In this document: positions 9,201-17,643 of the stretch, one piece after another
How positions within the stretch are numbered: the first letter of the stretch is position 1
Layout of the letters: each line of letters begins with the position of its first letter
Assembly: GCF_900101825.1 (NCBI RefSeq)
Contig: NZ_FNAG01000001.1
Location: 868,001-932,000, forward strand
Source of the DNA: Aquimonas voraii
Lineage (GTDB): Bacteria; Pseudomonadota; Gammaproteobacteria; Xanthomonadales; Xanthomonadaceae
Direction of reading: 5' to 3'
Length of the DNA stretch: 64,000 nt
Program-made: the position numbers and the translations under genes
Notes under the pieces: model-generated
Told to the model about the DNA's origin: nothing
Databases searched by the model: none
What the model saw: only the letters and a program-made list of their open reading frames with translations

Positions 9201-12200
9201 CGTGGTGGAGGATGCAGCCGACGCGCCGGACGCGGTGGAGGCTTCCGCCCTCGACGCTGGGGGCGCGATCGAGTCGCTCGTGCCGGCGGACCTGTCGGCC
9301 GGCTTCGAACTGGCGGAAGAGGAGCCCGCCGGCAATCTGGTTCTGATCGATCCCGATCTGTTCGAGATCCTCAAGGCCGAGGTGGCGGGGCACTTGGACA
9401 CGGTCGAGGCCTACTTGACCCGCAGTGCGGGCGCGCCGCAGCCGGTGCAGGAATCGCTGCTGCGCGCTGTCCACACGATCAGCGGTGCCTTTGCGATGAC
9501 CGAGGTCGAGGTCGGTACGGAACTGGCCTGGCCGCTTGAGGGATACATCAAGCGCCTGCTGGCGCAGTCCGCCGCGCCGTCGCAGATCGGCTTCGATTGC
9601 ATCGAGGAGGCAGCGCAAGCCCTGCGTGCTCTGATGATCGAACTGGATCAGCCGATGCCACGGCCAGCGCGGCACACGCGCCTGGCCCAGCGCATCAGCG
9701 CGCTGCGCGACGCCCTCCCGGAGCCGACGCGTCCCGTCATCGACGTTGGCATCGAGGATGAACTCGCCGCGGAGACCCAGGCGATCCCGGGCATGGAGGC
9801 CACGTCCTCTGCGGGCGCGGATGTCTCCGCAGCGGCGCCCATGGAGGCCAAGACCGAGCCGGCGGTGCCGGTGGAACCGGTGTTCCTGGCCGAAGAGGCG
9901 AGCGCCTCCGAGATCGGCGACAGCGGCGAGCTGTCCTTTGCGTTCGAGCTGGAATCCTCTGAACCCTTCGATCCGGAGGCGCAGGCGCAGTCCGCGGATC
10001 TTGAAATCATCGAGACCGAGGGTGGGGCGCCTTCGCCCTACTGGTCGGATACCGAGTCCGTGTCACTCCAGCCCAGCGTCGATTCGAGCCTGACGCTTGA
10101 CGAACTGGGCGAGGCCGAGGCGGCTGACGCGTGGCTGGCCGAGTTCGAGAAGCAGGTCGCGGGTGAGGCCGCGCAGGCGGCGCTGCCAGGTGAAACGAGC
10201 GCCGTCGACCTGGTTGCCGAGTCGGAAGCGGACCGCGCAGTCGCCGCGTCGGACATGTCTGAGACCCTGCTGTCCGACCATGAGGACGAGCTGCTCATCC
10301 GCAGCCTTCTGGCCGAGTCCGAGCCGACGCAGCCCGCATTCGAGGACATGGCGGCGGCGCAGCCGATTGCCGAAGCGAACGGCGGGAGCGACAGCCTCGA
10401 CGGGGGAAGCGAGCTCGCAGCCGAGTCGGAGGCACATGAGGCCCTCGAACGCGTGGCCGGGCCGCAGGCGCCTGAGGGCGAGGCGTTGCCGGAGACGATC
10501 TCGCTGGAAGCTCTCGAGCTGATCGAGTTCGACGCACCAGGCGAAAGCACGCTCGAACCCGCATTGCGGGACGAAGTCATCGTTCCTGAATCGAACCTCC
10601 TGGAGCCCGACTCCAGCGAGGCGATGGGCGAAGACCTGACGCCTGCGACGCTTGAACACTCCGCGACGTCGGCAGAGGAGCTCGGTTTTGAAGCGCTAGA
10701 ACTCGAAGAGCCGAACCTCGAGTCCTCTGCGACCGAGGCGGTCGCAGAGCTTGGCGAACAGGGGTTTGAAGCCGAAGGCTATCCCGAGGCGGAGTCGACA
10801 ACCGCCGAGGAGGCGCCATCGGCCTTGCCGCCTGTGGCGCTGGAGACTGATGACATAGTCATCGTCGAGCAGGCTGTGCTGGAAGATCTGGACAGGATCG
10901 GCGGCGAGCCCGCTCTGCAGGAAGCGATTTCCGAGCCCTCGATCTCGGCACCGCCTGCCGCGGCGGCAGGGGGCAAACTCGCGATTCCGGCCGACGCCGA
11001 CCCCGAGGGGCCGCTTGATCTGACCGACGTCGATGCCGATCTCCTTGATGTGTTCCTGGAGGAGGGTGTTGACATCCTCGACCACTCCGACGGCCTGATG
11101 TCGCGCCTGCGCGACGCGCCGCACGAGCAGGAGCTGGTGATCGGCCTGCAGCGCGACCTGCATACCCTGAAGGGTGGCGCGCGCATGGCCGGCCTGAACC
11201 CGATCGGCGATCTCGCGCACGCCACCGAGTCCCTGCTCGAAGCCGTCGCCGCGGGTGGCCGTGACCTGGGCACGGTCGGCGTGGAGGTGCTGGAGCGCGC
11301 GTTCGACCGCTTGCACAACCTCGTGTCGAGGGTGGGCGAGCGCCGCGCCATCGCGACGCCCGTGCACCTGCTGGCGGCGGTAGAGACCCTGCTGCGCGGC
11401 GAAACGCTGCCGACCGTCTCGACCGAGCCCAGCGCGGTCGAAGCGGCTCCGAGCGTGGTCGAAGCGCCTGCCGTTGCCGCCAAAGCACCGGCGCCGATCC
11501 GCTTCATTCCGACCGAAACGGCGCTGGACGAAGAGGAGACCGTCAGCCGTGCGCCGCAGGAGCAGATCCGCATCCGCGCCGACCTGCTCGATCGCCTCGT
11601 CAACTACGCAGGTGAGGTCGCGATCTACCGAGCGCGACTTGAGCAGCAGTTGGGTGCGTTCCGCGGCAACCTGGGCGAACTCGATCAGACCACCACGCGT
11701 TTGCGCGAGCAGCTGCGCAAGCTTGAAATCGAAACCGAGGCGCAGATTCTCTCGCGCTACCAGCGGCAGCAGGACGAGGGTGACGCCGAGTTCGATCCGC
11801 TGGAACTCGACCGTTTCTCGACCCTGCAGCAGCTGTCGCGTGCGCTGTCCGAGTCGGCGGCCGACATCATCAACCTCCAGCACACGCTGGAAGATCTGAC
11901 CCGGCAGTACGAAACCCTGCTGCTGCAGCAGTCGCGCGTCAGCTCGGACCTGCAGGAAGGCCTCATGCGTACGCGCATGGTGCCCTTCGATTCGCTGGTC
12001 CCGCGCCTGCGCCGCATCCTCCGCCAGACCGCCGGTGAACTGGGCAAACAGGCGCAGCTGAAGGTGGAAGGCGCCCAGGGCGAAATGGACCGCAACGTGC
12101 TGGATCGCATGACCGCGCCGCTGGAGCACATGCTCCGCAACGCGGTGGCGCACGGCATGGAGTCGCCGGACGAGCGCCGTGCGGCGGGCAAACCCGCCGA

Positions 12201-13377
12201 GGGCACGATCCGCATCACGGTGGCCCGTGAGGCCTCCGAAGTGCTGATCCGCGTCATCGACGACGGCCGTGGCCTCGATCGCGACGCGATCCGCCGCAAG
12301 GCCATCGAGCGCGGCCTGATGAAGCCGGACGCCCAACTGGGCGACCGCGACCTCTACGGCTTCATCTTGGAGAGCGGCTTCTCGACGGCGCAGACGGTCA
12401 GCAAGATCGCCGGTCGCGGCGTTGGCATGGACGTGGTCTACAGCGAAATCCGCCAGCTCGGCGGCTCGCTGCACATCGAATCGGAGCGCGGCCGCGGCAC
12501 CGAGTTCGTGATCCGGCTGCCCTTCACCCTGGCGGTGACGCAGGCGGTGTTCGTCAAGCAGGGCGAAACCTCCTACGCCATTCCCATCACCTCGGTGCAG
12601 GGCGTGTCGCGCATCGATCGTGCCGAACTCGACAAGCAGCTGGCCTCGGGCAGCCCGAGCTTCAGCTACGCCGGCGAGGACTACGCGATCCACGACCTCG
12701 GACTGCTGCTCGGCCAGCCCGCGGCGAAGGCGGCGGACAGCCTGCAGGTGCCCGTGCTGCTGGCGCGTTCGGGCGACCAGCGCGCAGCGATCTGCGTCGA
12801 CAACGTGCTCGGCAGCCGCGAGATCGTCGTCAAGCCCACCGGCCCCCAGGTCAGCTCGATCCCCGGTATCTTCGGCGCCACCATCATGGGTGACGGCCGT
12901 GTCGTGGTGATCCTCGACGTCGCCCCGCTTGTTCGCCGTGCGGCTGCGATCGAGCACGCCATCGAGCCGGTCGCGCCGGAGGATCAGCGCGTGGTGCCGC
13001 TGGTCATGGTGGTCGACGACTCGATCACCATGCGCAAGGTCACGGGCCGCGTGCTGGAGCGCCACAACTTCGAAGTCATCACCGCGAAGGATGGTGTCGA
13101 TGCCATCGAGAAGCTCGCCGAGCGCGTGCCCGACGTGATGCTGCTGGACATCGAGATGCCGCGCATGGATGGCTACGAGCTGGCCACCCACATGCGCAAC
13201 GATGCACGCCTGAAGTCCGTGCCGATCATCATGATCACCTCGCGCACAGGCGACAAACACCGCCAGCGCGCCTTCGAGATCGGCGTCGATCGCTATCTCG
13301 GCAAGCCCTACCAGGAGGCCGACTTGATGCGCAACGTCCAGGAAATCCTGCAGGTTCGTCGTGAACGCGGTCGCTGA
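6283..13377 (+). CDS. chpA: giant hybrid chemotaxis kinase ChpA (multi-HPt, CheA core, CheW, receiver)
   Basis: A 2364-residue CheA homologue. The N-terminal third is FimL-like with one histidine in an HPt-like helix (His51, HQVQG). Further HPt motifs are at His740 (HTLKG), His1064 (HTISG, with Ser in place of Lys) and His1627 (HTLKG). The dimerisation and ATPase core runs from about residue 1760 to 2080 (N box EHMLRNAVAHG near 1950, then DDGRGLD). A CheW-like regulatory domain occupies about 2087-2225, and a C-terminal receiver about 2240-2360 has phospho-acceptor Asp2289 (LLDIEMPRMDG). Long acidic Ala/Glu/Pro-rich linkers join the HPt units. It overlaps chpB by 17 bases. ChpA phosphorylates PilG and PilH. 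Confidence 0.95.
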   Translation: MRLQDDIDFTTLTWVKGELDETLKQARLALEAFVEDPDDASQMRFCATYLHQVQGTLRMVELYGAAMVTEEMEHLATALQNRQVSALDEAYAVLMRGIVQLPDYLERLQSGHKDIPIVLLPLLNDLRAARGEKGLPESALFAPDLSQPLPGSAAGPAVPLPELELRQLGGVARSQFQIALLRWFKGQDEDANLARMVEVCDRLVSTITQEEGRRLFWVAGSVIHGVRSGEIEASAALKQTVGRVEREIKHLADAGETGFRVDPPRELTRNLLYFIAHGRASSDRLVEVRQAFRLDMFVPTAEEFEDARRSISGHNRALLDTVAGAIREDLLRVKDALDLYLRKPDAQPGELSGQVDVLDRVGDTLGMLGLGVPRRVVMEQRDVVSLVAQGQRPADESTLLDIAGALLYVEATLDDQVQQLGSPHAQTGAAEALPRTEARKVLEAVLKEAQSNFAQAKQCFVAFVESNWDHAQLTDVPRLLEEVAGAGRMLDLGDAAALLHAVGRFTAVELVQHRRVPNGQQMDTLADALASLEYYLESVREQRGDRTKILDLARERLTQLGYWPVPEHALSAPEAEIPVAPQDAAEQAAAVEAFNTEADAPVVAHDGHAAEGLVVDSGVPEHPQVPDLASLGAVDVVPGEDLSDLVVGETAAQALQPAREVHDLAGFMPAETESTRPPAAPAGKEIVGFQLGAEDIDEEIREVFVEEVQEEIDNLRQLLPAWQANPEDVESLKPIRRVFHTLKGSGRLVGAMVLGEFAWKIENMLNRVLDKSIAAGPEVVSLVAETRDVLPRLLAALRGETGQYADLEGIEQVAEALASGQLVQYRPQPLVAEVPETEAPLGQTLAGTASGDVQAEAEAEAAELEPAEEIVVAEEVIDLSPEDAAAIEALLSGASAGQEHADDVSPSVLEDALTPDVSSPQPAEPAADERSPDAHTEEATALTEMPLPGLEEAPQSEAAIGPEVPVESWSIEPVVEDAADAPDAVEASALDAGGAIESLVPADLSAGFELAEEEPAGNLVLIDPDLFEILKAEVAGHLDTVEAYLTRSAGAPQPVQESLLRAVHTISGAFAMTEVEVGTELAWPLEGYIKRLLAQSAAPSQIGFDCIEEAAQALRALMIELDQPMPRPARHTRLAQRISALRDALPEPTRPVIDVGIEDELAAETQAIPGMEATSSAGADVSAAAPMEAKTEPAVPVEPVFLAEEASASEIGDSGELSFAFELESSEPFDPEAQAQSADLEIIETEGGAPSPYWSDTESVSLQPSVDSSLTLDELGEAEAADAWLAEFEKQVAGEAAQAALPGETSAVDLVAESEADRAVAASDMSETLLSDHEDELLIRSLLAESEPTQPAFEDMAAAQPIAEANGGSDSLDGGSELAAESEAHEALERVAGPQAPEGEALPETISLEALELIEFDAPGESTLEPALRDEVIVPESNLLEPDSSEAMGEDLTPATLEHSATSAEELGFEALELEEPNLESSATEAVAELGEQGFEAEGYPEAESTTAEEAPSALPPVALETDDIVIVEQAVLEDLDRIGGEPALQEAISEPSISAPPAAAAGGKLAIPADADPEGPLDLTDVDADLLDVFLEEGVDILDHSDGLMSRLRDAPHEQELVIGLQRDLHTLKGGARMAGLNPIGDLAHATESLLEAVAAGGRDLGTVGVEVLERAFDRLHNLVSRVGERRAIATPVHLLAAVETLLRGETLPTVSTEPSAVEAAPSVVEAPAVAAKAPAPIRFIPTETALDEEETVSRAPQEQIRIRADLLDRLVNYAGEVAIYRARLEQQLGAFRGNLGELDQTTTRLREQLRKLEIETEAQILSRYQRQQDEGDAEFDPLELDRFSTLQQLSRALSESAADIINLQHTLEDLTRQYETLLLQQSRVSSDLQEGLMRTRMVPFDSLVPRLRRILRQTAGELGKQAQLKVEGAQGEMDRNVLDRMTAPLEHMLRNAVAHGMESPDERRAAGKPAEGTIRITVAREASEVLIRVIDDGRGLDRDAIRRKAIERGLMKPDAQLGDRDLYGFILESGFSTAQTVSKIAGRGVGMDVVYSEIRQLGGSLHIESERGRGTEFVIRLPFTLAVTQAVFVKQGETSYAIPITSVQGVSRIDRAELDKQLASGSPSFSYAGEDYAIHDLGLLLGQPAAKAADSLQVPVLLARSGDQRAAICVDNVLGSREIVVKPTGPQVSSIPGIFGATIMGDGRVVVILDVAPLVRRAAAIEHAIEPVAPEDQRVVPLVMVVDDSITMRKVTGRVLERHNFEVITAKDGVDAIEKLAERVPDVMLLDIEMPRMDGYELATHMRNDARLKSVPIIMITSRTGDKHRQRAFEIGVDRYLGKPYQEADLMRNVQEILQVRRERGR

Positions 13378-15856
13378 AGTCCGCACGGCCGTGTCGGTGG
13401 CCCTGCTCGGGCCGGCCGATGCCGCCCGCGAGCAGCTGCGCCAGGCCCTCGTGGGACTGGGCGCGGACCTCGTCTTCGAAGGCGAGGTCCGCCAGGGTGG
13501 GGCGCTGGTCGGTCGCGCTCCGCAGGTGTTGATCGTCAACCTCGAACCCGGCGTCGAGGACGACCTCGACGCCTTGCAGGACCTCTTCGATTCCCCGGAC
13601 ACCTCGGTTGTGTTCAACGAGGGTGAGGTGTCCAGTCAGCTGACTGGCTGGGATCTCGCGCGCTGGGCTCGCCACCTCGCGGCGAAGGTGCTCGGTGTGC
13701 GTGACACCCTGCCCCCGCCGCCCAGCGGCGCCGAGCGCCTGCCCGAGCTCAGCGTGCTGCCGGAGCCGGGCCGCCCGATGACGCCCTCGCAGCAGCAGGA
13801 CCATCTGCGCTTCGATGACTACGCCGAGGAGGCCTTGGGCCACAGCGGCGAGGTGCCATCGAGCCCGAGGCTGGAACTGGCCACGCAGGAGCCGGCCGCG
13901 GCGCTGGAGGGCCTCGACTTCGATTTCAGCCCAGTGCAGGCGGCGGAATCGCCCCAGCATGCCGGCGAGGCGACTCCTTCCGTGGCGGAAGGCAGCGATA
14001 CGCTGGAGTCCATGGATCTCTCCGCCCTGTTCGAGCAGGATCTGAGCGAGGTCTCGCCCGACGACATGCTGCTCAAGCTGCAGCAAGCCATGGGGCTCGA
14101 CCCCATGCCAGTCGAACCCCTCGCGGGCGCGAGTGCGCCGATGGTGTCGCCCGACGATAGCGGGGCGACACAGGCGCGCGAAGTGCACGAGCCTCGTGGG
14201 GCCGAGCCCTTGTCCGTCGAGTCCGGGACAGCTGAGCCTACGCGGCTTGGCGAGACGCATGCCGGTGCCGAGGACATCGAACTGGCGACGCTGGTGCTTG
14301 AGGATTTCCAGGTCGACGAGTTCGCATTCGAGAAGGCGGCGCCGAACGAAACCAACCTCGAAGCGTCGGCGGGAGAGTTCGATGCCGCAGCCGATGAATC
14401 TGCAGTCACCGACTTCGCGGAGACCGGCTTCAGTTTCGATCCAGTGGCCTTTGAATCCGAACTCTCGACGGAAAGCGCGCCGGCGCCTGTCGACCGCGTG
14501 GTGCCCGAGCCCGTCGCTGACTCGATGGGGGGGGCTGAGTCGCTGGAGCTTGAAGCCTTCGATTTCAGCGACTTCGATGCCGCTGTCGAGCCGGAGTCCG
14601 CGGCTGAAGCGTCGACGTCCGCTCCGGTGGCGCGTTTCGACGCCGAGGACGCCTCGCTGGGCGGCACGCTGACCCTGGAGTCCGCGATCGATGACGAGGA
14701 AATCGCTCGGCTCGCCGCGGCGCTCGATGAGCAGCCGGAGCGCCCGGCCCCGGTGGACTTGCCGCCGCTGGACTTCGATCTGCCGCGGGACCGCGGTTCG
14801 GACGCGGTCGAGCCCGCGCCGAGCCGGGTGCCGGAGCCCGCGCCTCGCGTGCAGCCGGTGCCGGACGTTTCGCCCGCGCCGCGCAAGGGCTTCGGCGAGC
14901 TGTCGCTGCAGCCGCTCGACGACGGCTTCATCGATCCCGGCGTCAAGGCGCCTGAAGCGCCGACCCGCAACTTCGATTTCAGCCATCTCAGCCTGAGCCT
15001 GGAGCCCATCGAGGTCGACAGCCCCGCGCCTTCCGCTGGCGCAGCGGTCGAAGCTGCACCCGGCAGCATGCGCGAGGGGGCATGGCTGCGCGATCTCCAC
15101 GAGCTGCCCCAGCAGGCCGTGCCGGCAGCCAGCGCCGCCGAGGCGGTGGAAGCGGAAGCGGCTGCCGCCCCGAGCGCAGCCGCGGTCGAAGAGGACCTCG
15201 GCGCCGGTTTCGATTTCACCCCCAGCAGCCCGACACCGCCACCGATTCCCGCGGCCGCTGTCTCCTCACATCCGCCGGCGCCGTTCGCCGAGGGCCTCAG
15301 TCGGGTCATCGTGCTTTGCGCCTCGATCGGTGGCCCGGATGCGGTGCGCAGCTTCCTCGCTGAAATCCCGCCAGGATTCCCCGCGCTGTTCGTGGTCGTG
15401 CAGCACCTTGAGAACGGTTACTTCGAGCGCCTGGCCCAGCAGCTGCAGAAGGCCAGCCGGCTGCCGGTGCGGGTGCCCATGGCAGGATTGGCGGCTCGTG
15501 ACGGCGAGGTGTTGGTGGTGGCCTCGGGGGCGCGCTTCAAGCTGACCGCGGAGGGCGCCGTCGAGCTGGGCGAGTCCAATCCGGATACTCGCTATCGCCC
15601 GTGCATCGACGACGTGCTGAACGATGTCGCCGATACCTTCGGCCCGCATGCCCACGCCATCATCTTCAGCGGCATGGCGGCGGATGCGGTCGAGGGCTCG
15701 GTGTATCTGAACCAGCGGGGTGGTCTGGTCTGGGCACAGGATCCGGAAACCTGCGTGGTCAGTTCGATGGTGGACGGTGCGCGTGCGCGCGGCGTCGTCG
15801 ACTACATGGGCAGCCCGGCCGAACTCGCACGTCGCTGCGTGCAGCGCTACGGCTGA
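13361..15856 (+). CDS. chpB: extended CheB-like methylesterase ChpB with degenerate N-terminal receiver
   Basis: An 831-residue protein whose last 190 residues form a CheB methylesterase domain. The catalytic Ser is in VLCASIGGPDAV, the His in VVVQHLENGY, and the Asp in FSGMAADAVEG. CheB removes methyl groups from receptor glutamates. The first 110 residues look like a receiver fold, but the usual phospho-acceptor position reads VLIVNLEPG, with Asn in place of Asp, so it is probably not phosphorylated. Roughly 500 residues of acidic, Ala/Pro/Glu-rich, low-complexity linker separate the two domains. CheB proteins are usually about 350 residues. The start overlaps the end of chpA. Confidence 0.88.
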   Translation: MNAVAEVRTAVSVALLGPADAAREQLRQALVGLGADLVFEGEVRQGGALVGRAPQVLIVNLEPGVEDDLDALQDLFDSPDTSVVFNEGEVSSQLTGWDLARWARHLAAKVLGVRDTLPPPPSGAERLPELSVLPEPGRPMTPSQQQDHLRFDDYAEEALGHSGEVPSSPRLELATQEPAAALEGLDFDFSPVQAAESPQHAGEATPSVAEGSDTLESMDLSALFEQDLSEVSPDDMLLKLQQAMGLDPMPVEPLAGASAPMVSPDDSGATQAREVHEPRGAEPLSVESGTAEPTRLGETHAGAEDIELATLVLEDFQVDEFAFEKAAPNETNLEASAGEFDAAADESAVTDFAETGFSFDPVAFESELSTESAPAPVDRVVPEPVADSMGGAESLELEAFDFSDFDAAVEPESAAEASTSAPVARFDAEDASLGGTLTLESAIDDEEIARLAAALDEQPERPAPVDLPPLDFDLPRDRGSDAVEPAPSRVPEPAPRVQPVPDVSPAPRKGFGELSLQPLDDGFIDPGVKAPEAPTRNFDFSHLSLSLEPIEVDSPAPSAGAAVEAAPGSMREGAWLRDLHELPQQAVPAASAAEAVEAEAAAAPSAAAVEEDLGAGFDFTPSSPTPPPIPAAAVSSHPPAPFAEGLSRVIVLCASIGGPDAVRSFLAEIPPGFPALFVVVQHLENGYFERLAQQLQKASRLPVRVPMAGLAARDGEVLVVASGARFKLTAEGAVELGESNPDTRYRPCIDDVLNDVADTFGPHAHAIIFSGMAADAVEGSVYLNQRGGLVWAQDPETCVVSSMVDGARARGVVDYMGSPAELARRCVQRYG

Positions 15857-15914
15857 GGCCGCCCACCCCATCCGCGCCGATCACGCGCGTCCGCAGTTTC
15901 CGCAAGGCCCGTCC

Positions 15915-16382
15915 ATGAGCATCGAACGCAAAGACATCCGCGGCGTCACCATCTCTGTCACCGGTGGCCGCCTGCTTCTGCCGAACGCCAACATCGCGGA
16001 GATCATCACCTTCGCGGAACCGGAGGCCTTGCCCGAGGCGCCCGATTGGGTACTGGGGCGACTGCGCTGGCGCGGCTGGCGCCTGCCGCTGGTCTCGTTC
16101 GCGCGCCTCGCCGGCCTTGCCCGCGACGAGGGCGAACTGGGTGCCAAGGTGGCTGTGTTGCGCGCGCTGGGTGGCCACCCGCGTCTACCGTACTTCTGCC
16201 TGCTGACCCAGGGCTTTCCCCGCCTGACCACGGTGTCCGCGGATGCACTGCTACCGGCAGACGAAGGGGACTTGCCCGACGGCGCGCTGATGCGTGTGCT
16301 GTTGCGCGACGAATACTCCTTCATCCCCGATCTGATCGACATCGAACGCCGACTGGTCGACGTGCTGCAAATCGCGGCCTGA
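15915..16382 (+). CDS. chpC: CheW-like accessory protein ChpC
   Basis: A 155-residue CheW-family protein with the fold spread over nearly its full length (LLLPNANIAEIITF near the start, then WVLGRLRWRGWRLPLVSF). It is the last plus-strand gene of the cluster and sits where ChpC is found in Pseudomonas. ChpC is thought to couple additional receptors to ChpA. I took the ATG at 15915, which follows GCAAGG by about seven bases. The longer open frame upstream lies inside chpB and is not used. It converges with glk across an 88-base gap with no clear terminator. Confidence 0.87.
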   Translation: MSIERKDIRGVTISVTGGRLLLPNANIAEIITFAEPEALPEAPDWVLGRLRWRGWRLPLVSFARLAGLARDEGELGAKVAVLRALGGHPRLPYFCLLTQGFPRLTTVSADALLPADEGDLPDGALMRVLLRDEYSFIPDLIDIERRLVDVLQIAA

Positions 16383-16470
16383 CCGGCCGCACCGCCACCG
16401 CGAAGCGTGGGCGCCAGCCGGTATTTCCCAGCGCTGCCGCCGTGGCCGCGGAGTGGCGCGGCGCGGCCTC

Positions 16471-17445
16471 TCAGACCGTAGGCGCGGCAGCCATGGCCGC
16501 CCCGACGATGCCCAGCTGGCCGTGCTCGATCAGGCGCACCGGCACTTGTGCCAGCACGGGGGCCAGACCCCCCTTGTCGCAGAACCGGCGGGCAAACTCT
16601 CCGGCATCGAACAGGGGCATGAGTCTGGGCAGGATGCCGCCGGCCAGCAGCACGCCACCATAGGCGCCGAGGCTCAGCACCGAATTGCCGCAGATGCTGG
16701 CCAGCGCGCCCCAGAACACCCTCACGGCCTCAACCGCGAGTACGTCCTCGCCAGCGACTGCGGCCGCGCCAACCGCTTCCGGAGACTCCAGCGCAGCGAC
16801 CTGGTCACGCAGCTGGCCGAGCGCGCGATACAAGCGCAGCAAACCGGGGCCCGACAGCACCGCCTCGGTGCACACGTGCCCCAATTCGTCGCGCAGCAGA
16901 TCCAGCACCGCAGCTTCCAGATCGCTGGCCGGAGCGAAGCCCGCTTGCCCGCCCTCGGTGGGAACGACCACCTCGGCGTCGGCAACGGGCACTCGCAGGG
17001 CCGCGCCCAGGCCCGTGCCCGGGCCGAGCACCAACACCGGCGCCCGAGTCTCGCCCACGTCGCCAGCGAACAGGTTCACGCCAGCGTCCGCGGCAACCCA
17101 GCGGGTCGCGCGCGCCAGCGCCTCGAAGTCGTTGCTGAGGTGCAGCGGTGCCTCGCCGGCGAGGCTTTCCAGAGGGTCCAGCAGCAGCCGCCAGGGCAGG
17201 TTGCGATTGATCACCTCACGGCCGTGCCGGAGGCCGGCGCAGGCCAGCGCAAGCGCGGCGGGTCGCCCGGGGTGCTCGGACAGGAAGCGCTCGATGATCG
17301 CTGGCAGCCCGCTGAAGTCGGCGCAGCGGTAGGTCTTGGCCGACAGCACCATGGGCGCACTGCGGCCGCCGGATTCGACTTCGACCCAGGCGAGGCGCGC
17401 ATTGGTGCCACCAACGTCGGCGGCCAAGGTGTGGATGAAGCCCAT
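16471..17445 (-). CDS. glk: glucokinase
   Basis: A 324-residue ROK-independent (Glk-type) glucokinase that phosphorylates glucose with ATP. The phosphate-binding motif ADVGGTNARLAW starts at residue 9, a second nucleotide-binding loop reads LGPGTGLGAALRV, and the catalytic Asp lies in LSNDFEALA. I chose the ATG at 17445 because family members start with a short leader immediately before the ADVGGTN motif. The frame extends another 41 codons upstream without homology. The ribosome-binding site is weak. It is divergent from mutL and convergent with chpC. Confidence 0.9.
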   Translation of the reverse strand: MGFIHTLAADVGGTNARLAWVEVESGGRSAPMVLSAKTYRCADFSGLPAIIERFLSEHPGRPAALALACAGLRHGREVINRNLPWRLLLDPLESLAGEAPLHLSNDFEALARATRWVAADAGVNLFAGDVGETRAPVLVLGPGTGLGAALRVPVADAEVVVPTEGGQAGFAPASDLEAAVLDLLRDELGHVCTEAVLSGPGLLRLYRALGQLRDQVAALESPEAVGAAAVAGEDVLAVEAVRVFWGALASICGNSVLSLGAYGGVLLAGGILPRLMPLFDAGEFARRFCDKGGLAPVLAQVPVRLIEHGQLGIVGAAMAAAPTV

Positions 17446-17643
17446 CGTGTGGCCCGGAAATCGCAATGCGAACAGGGCGCTAAGAGTAGCGGCAATTGAT
17501 CGGTATTCCGCAGCAACCATGCCCCCGCCGGCGTGGCATACGTATTCAGGCGCATTGCCTGGGCTCAACGGAGGAGATGCCGGGCAAGGGAGCAGCGATC
17601 CGGCCGCGTATCATGGGCGCCCGCTCATGGATTCCTGCTTCCC

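Noticed and set aside
7480-15100. Very long minus-strand frames opposite chpA and chpB (up to 973 residues)
   Set aside because: They mirror the codon structure of the real plus-strand genes and show no recognisable motif.
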